Translations under genes and position numbers: made by a program
Source: JADFDG01 sp049324495
GTDB taxonomy: Bacteria; Pseudomonadota; Gammaproteobacteria; Pseudomonadales; JADFDG01
Assembly: GCA_049324495.1 (NCBI GenBank)
Contig: JBMOOP010000104.1
Span: 1-64,000 of the forward strand
DNA length: 64,000 nt
Direction of reading: 5' to 3'
Shown here: positions 61,154-64,000 of the stretch, in pieces
How the letters are laid out: every line of letters begins with the position of its first letter
Position numbering within the stretch: the first letter of the stretch is position 1
Notes under the pieces: generated by a model
Database searches by the model: none
Told to the model about the DNA's origin: nothing
What the model saw: only the letters and a program-made list of their open reading frames with translations

Positions 61154-61180
61154 AAAAGGCCGGTCAGTGACCGGCCTTTT
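61154..61180. terminator. intrinsic terminator between FKBP and rlmA
   Basis: AAAAGGCCGGTC (61154-61165), a three-base loop, GACCGGCCTTTT (61169-61180). A-rich and T-rich ends on both sides make it bidirectional. On the minus strand it ends the FKBP lipoprotein transcript. Confidence 0.88.
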
Positions 61181-61208
61181 CGTCTGGCGCGCAGCGGCTG
61201 CCGAGCAC

Positions 61209-61922
61209 TTATTTCTTTTGCGGTTTCGGCGCTGCGCCGGGGGTGCTGAAATCGACCAGCTCGACTTCGAAAATCAGCACTTGGTTCGGGCCGACCTTGC
61301 CGCCGGCGCCGCGCTCGCCGTAGCCCAATTGCGGTGGTACGTAGAGCTTGTATTTCGCGCCCCTGTTCATCAGCTGCAGGCCTTCGGTCCAGCCCGGGAT
61401 TACGCGGTTCAGCGGGAACTCGGCCGGCTGGTCGCCACGCTCGCGGGTGGAATCGAACACGGTGCCGTCGATCAGTGTGCCGTGGTACTTCGCCTTGACG
61501 ATGTCGGTTGCCTTCGGCGATGGGCCGGCGCCTGCCGCAAGCACCTCATACTGCAGACCAGATGGCAGCGTTTTCACGTTGGGATTCTGTGTGTTCTTGT
61601 CGAGGAAAGCCTTGCTGTCGGCGAGGTTCTTTTCGCCTTTTGCCTTCAGTTCGTCGCGCATCTGGGTGACGCGCTTCTCCTGGTAACCCTTGATCGTGGC
61701 TTCCATCTCTTCTTCGGTGAGTTTTGGCTTTTCCTCGCCCTTGTAGGCATCCTGGAAGCCGGCGACAAAGCCCTTGACGTTGAGGTCCTTCACTTCGTTC
61801 TGAACCCGCTCGCCGAGTTTATAGCCCAGGCTGTAAGCAACCTTCCAGGTTTCGTCGTTTTTGTCGTCGCTGCAGCCGGCAATTACCAGAGCGCCCAACA
61901 GCGTCAGACCTATGCGTTTCAT
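61209..61922 (-). CDS. FKBP-type peptidyl-prolyl isomerase lipoprotein
   Basis: A 237-residue lipoprotein (lipobox LVIAGC, Cys 17) with the same layout as the FKBP at 57861: helical dimerisation segment (about 28-120) and FKBP domain (about 128-225; AKYHGTLIDGTVFDST, WTEGLQLMNRGAKYKLYVPP). It is a paralogue anchored to a membrane while the other is soluble. It is divergent from the histone-like gene. Confidence 0.93.
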   Translation of the reverse strand: MKRIGLTLLGALVIAGCSDDKNDETWKVAYSLGYKLGERVQNEVKDLNVKGFVAGFQDAYKGEEKPKLTEEEMEATIKGYQEKRVTQMRDELKAKGEKNLADSKAFLDKNTQNPNVKTLPSGLQYEVLAAGAGPSPKATDIVKAKYHGTLIDGTVFDSTRERGDQPAEFPLNRVIPGWTEGLQLMNRGAKYKLYVPPQLGYGERGAGGKVGPNQVLIFEVELVDFSTPGAAPKPQKK

Positions 61923-62069
61923 GTCCTCTCCGGTCGGGATGCGGATCCCGGGTTGAATACGGTCGTTTTCGTTGTGCCCCGACCCCCGGTCGGAATTGCG
62001 GCATTCTACCGGAATCGCCCCGGCGGTGCGCCTGCATGCGCCAGGTCAACCCATGGTGCCGTTGGCCGC

Positions 62070-62097
62070 TTGAACTGCCTTGCAGTTTGCCTACACT
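62070..62097 (+). promoter_or_regulatory. putative sigma-70 promoter for the histone H1-like gene
   Basis: TTGAAC at 62070-62075 and TACACT at 62092-62097, with a 16-base spacer. The predicted start lies about 56 bases before ATG 62161. Confidence 0.45.
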
Positions 62098-62160
62098 GTG
62101 GGCGCCACAGATTTTCCCGCGCAACAATGCCCTTGAGACCAACACAGGAAGGACAGAATC

Positions 62161-62787
62161 ATGGCCAAGAAGAAAGTGAAAAAGTCGACCCCGGGGGTCA
62201 ACAAGCTGAAGGCGGAGGCGAAGAGTCTCGGCCAGAAAGTACTGAAGGCGATCGACAAGGAAATTGTCGAGGCCAACAAGTTCGTCGCCAGGTTGATCAA
62301 GGATCTCAAGTCCTCGGTCAAGCATGAGAAGGCGAGCATGAAGAAGATCAAGGCGGCCGAAATCAAGGCCAACAAGCTGAATAACCAGGGCGCCCGCAAG
62401 GAAGTCGAAAAGGCCCGCAAGGCCGCGACGGAAGCCTTTGCTGCTGCGCGCCATGCCGCCGAAAAACTGGCTGGCGCCAATCAGGCGCTGGCCAAAATCA
62501 AGATGACCGAGTTCGCCGAGGCTGTGGTTGAGCGCGCCGAAAAGGCTGTGACAGGTGGCAAGAAGGCCAAGAAAGCCACCAAGCCGAAGGCGGCAAAAAC
62601 AAAGCCGGCGGCCAAATCCAGGGCCGCGAAAGTGGTGAAGAAGGCCGCCGAACCAGCGCCGAAAAAACCAGAGACGTCGAAAAAGCCAGTGACACCGAAA
62701 AAACCAGCGGTTCAACCCGCAGTCGAGACCGCGCCCCCCGCCGCCGAAACCCCGCGCACGATGTTTAATCCCGCCATGGATGCCTAA
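62161..62787 (+). CDS. histone H1-like Lys/Ala-rich nucleoid protein
   Basis: A 208-residue, highly basic protein. Residues 1-130 form a charged coiled coil (KSLGQKVLKAIDKEIVEANK and similar). Residues 135-185 are KAKKATKPKAAK-type repeats like the tails of AlgP, HctB and eukaryotic H1. The last 20 residues are Pro-rich and not basic. It probably compacts DNA. AGGAAGGA precedes ATG 62161. The name is by composition, not a strict family match. Confidence 0.75.
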   Translation: MAKKKVKKSTPGVNKLKAEAKSLGQKVLKAIDKEIVEANKFVARLIKDLKSSVKHEKASMKKIKAAEIKANKLNNQGARKEVEKARKAATEAFAAARHAAEKLAGANQALAKIKMTEFAEAVVERAEKAVTGGKKAKKATKPKAAKTKPAAKSRAAKVVKKAAEPAPKKPETSKKPVTPKKPAVQPAVETAPPAAETPRTMFNPAMDA

Positions 62788-62805
62788 GCCCCGCGTCGAG
62801 GGGTC

Positions 62806-62831
62806 GGGGCGGCCTGCAAGGCTGCCCCTTT
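62806..62831 (+). terminator. intrinsic terminator of the histone-like gene
   Basis: GGGGCGGCC (62806-62814), loop TGCAA, GGCTGCCCC (62820-62828), then TTT. One G-U pair is needed. It lies 19 bases after the stop. Confidence 0.7.
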
Positions 62832-62888
62832 GGCCTGTGGGCGAGGCGGGACCTGCGGGCGTGTCGGCTGGTGCCTGCTTTCATCGCG

Positions 62889-63371
62889 TCAGGCAGCGAG
62901 CAACCGACCGAGATTCTCGGCAGCCGCGTAAGCGGCGTCCGGGAGTTCGTCACCGTGCGCATCAACCATCAGTTCAAGGTTGCGTGGCAGCGCATCCTCG
63001 GCGTTCCACAGCGCCCGACCGCGCAGCACTGCGCAGGCTTCGTCGAGTAATCCGCGCTCAACAGCCAGCTCCAGCGCCTTGGCCTGCCCATAGGCGACGG
63101 TGTCAGTTTCGCGCAGAGCCCGACGAGCCGCGCGCAGGGGTACCAGCACGGTGAAGTGCCAGCGCGGCACCAGGGCCTTCAGCGCCGGTAGCGCGCCTTC
63201 ATGAATAGCGATTCCCCGCTTGCCGACGGCTATCGCCAGCAGCAGCAGAGTGACGCACAGGCCGTAGCTGTCCTGCACGCGCATGCAGCGTGCAGGCACG
63301 CCTTCGTGGCTGTACAAGGCGACGATTTCCTGCCACAGCGCGTCATTGGTCGGGAACGGGTTTTTGCTCAT
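62889..63371 (-). CDS. TIGR02444 family protein
   Basis: A 160-residue protein (ATG 63371) matching the gammaproteobacterial TIGR02444 family of unknown function: an N-terminal VQDSYGLCVTLLLLAIAVG near residue 35 and an Arg-rich middle helix (PLRAARRALRE). It has no signal peptide. In this group it commonly lies divergent from an ABC-F gene, as here. Frames upstream of ATG 63371 are Arg/Pro-rich and not protein-like. Confidence 0.75.
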   Translation of the reverse strand: MSKNPFPTNDALWQEIVALYSHEGVPARCMRVQDSYGLCVTLLLLAIAVGKRGIAIHEGALPALKALVPRWHFTVLVPLRAARRALRETDTVAYGQAKALELAVERGLLDEACAVLRGRALWNAEDALPRNLELMVDAHGDELPDAAYAAAENLGRLLAA

Positions 63372-63597
63372 GGGGCGCACCCTAGCACACAGCGAGCGAC
63401 GGCTGCCTCGCCAGGGCGCGTGCCGACGGCGCGGCTTTCGCTCTTTCCGGGGAACCCGCTGGGCCTTGCCCCGGCGCGCCCGGGTGGGCGACTCCTGTGG
63501 CGAGCGAAGAGCGAGACAGCAGGAGCGCCCTCCCGAGGCAGCCGGCGCTCGCTGATCAGGTATAAACTGCGCCGCCCCGAATCCGCCCTCCCGAACC

Positions 63598-64000
63598 ATG
63601 ATCCGTTTCCGCAACCTTCGACTCGCCCGCAACGGCCGCACCCTCATCGATGGCGCGGAATTCGCGCTGCATCACGGCTGGCACGTCGGCCTGACCGGCC
63701 GCAACGGCTCGGGTAAGTCAACGCTGTTCGCGCTGCTCAAAGGTGAGCTCGGCCCTGACCAGGGCGACCTGGAGCGGCCGCGCGACTGGATCGTTTCGCA
63801 CATGGCCCAGGAAGTGGCGGCGTTGGCCCGTCACGCGATCGATTACGTGATTGATGGTGACGTCGAACTGCGCGTACTGGAAGCGGAGCTCGCCAGAGTC
63901 GAGCTGACCGACGACTACGAGCGCATGGCCAATTTGCACGTTGCCATCAGCGATGCCGACGGCTACACCGTGCGTGCCCGCGCCGCCCGCATTCTCGACG
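63598..64000 (+). CDS. yheS: ABC-F ATPase, YheS-like (partial, runs off the window)
   Basis: From ATG 63598 a frame runs to the window end (134 codons). It starts MIRFRNLRLARNGRTLIDGA and carries Walker A GRNGSGKST near residue 35, followed by SHMAQEV. This is the N-terminal ATPase half of an ABC-F protein, most like YheS. ABC-F proteins act on ribosomes and lack membrane domains. A TATAAA at 63561-63566 may be its -10 box. Confidence 0.88.
   Translation, partial: MIRFRNLRLARNGRTLIDGAEFALHHGWHVGLTGRNGSGKSTLFALLKGELGPDQGDLERPRDWIVSHMAQEVAALARHAIDYVIDGDVELRVLEAELARVELTDDYERMANLHVAISDADGYTVRARAARILD

Overview
The window reads as a chromosome segment of a GC-rich (about 60%) gammaproteobacterium with OmpR/EnvZ, PilH, FleQ/FleN/FliA and a Tex-gshA-FKBP-dsbB block. 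Its fatty-acid and wax-type lipid genes and large exported surface proteins recall Nevskiales/Xanthomonadales-like lineages; that placement is inference. No tRNA, rRNA, CRISPR array or phage structural gene was seen.

Region 1 (1-8240) is an accessory island bounded by insertion-sequence debris (an IS66-like end on the left, an IS110-like fragment on the right). It carries an NAD and ADP-ribose module. A degenerate-Nudix NrtR-like regulator and a dual-specificity phosphatase run leftward. Running rightward are NMN adenylyltransferase-Nudix, nicotinamide phosphoribosyltransferase, an SPFH protein, an NAD-kinase-like protein, a NADAR protein and a truncated ADP-ribosylglycohydrolase. The first enzymes rebuild NAD from nicotinamide; the last would act on ADP-ribose adducts. 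The SPFH/kinase pair has no evident role.

Region 2 (8241-17701) is a lipid metabolism locus: a tightly overlapping leftward operon (ferritin-like PF10118 protein, TetR, BtrH-like acyltransferase or peptidase, three hotdog thioesterases), divergent from a pair of acyl-CoA dehydrogenases. A tandem palindromic operator lies between the two arms. A GMC oxidoreductase and a short-chain dehydrogenase follow, separated by a bidirectional terminator.

Region 3 (17713-39857) is regulatory and surface related: a membrane GGDEF-EAL-REC protein, envZ-ompR, pilH, a 1546-residue autotransporter, three PAS-type histidine kinases, a REC plus degenerate HD-GYP protein, a lone receiver, fleQ, fleN, fliA and a LysR regulator. 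A flgM reading frame without a usable start, two sigma-54 promoters and one sigma-28-like promoter are seen directly, which makes this a flagellar/surface decision locus.

Region 4 (40017-53676) is a five-gene rightward cluster of exported DUF11-type proteins around a 2167-residue predicted outer-membrane protein with two internal OmpA-like domains. This is the best candidate for an undescribed surface-display system.

Region 5 (53789-64000) is conserved housekeeping: tex, gshA, periplasmic FKBP, dsbB, lrgA/lrgB-like, rlmA, lipoprotein FKBP, a histone H1-like protein, a TIGR02444 protein and the start of an ABC-F ATPase.
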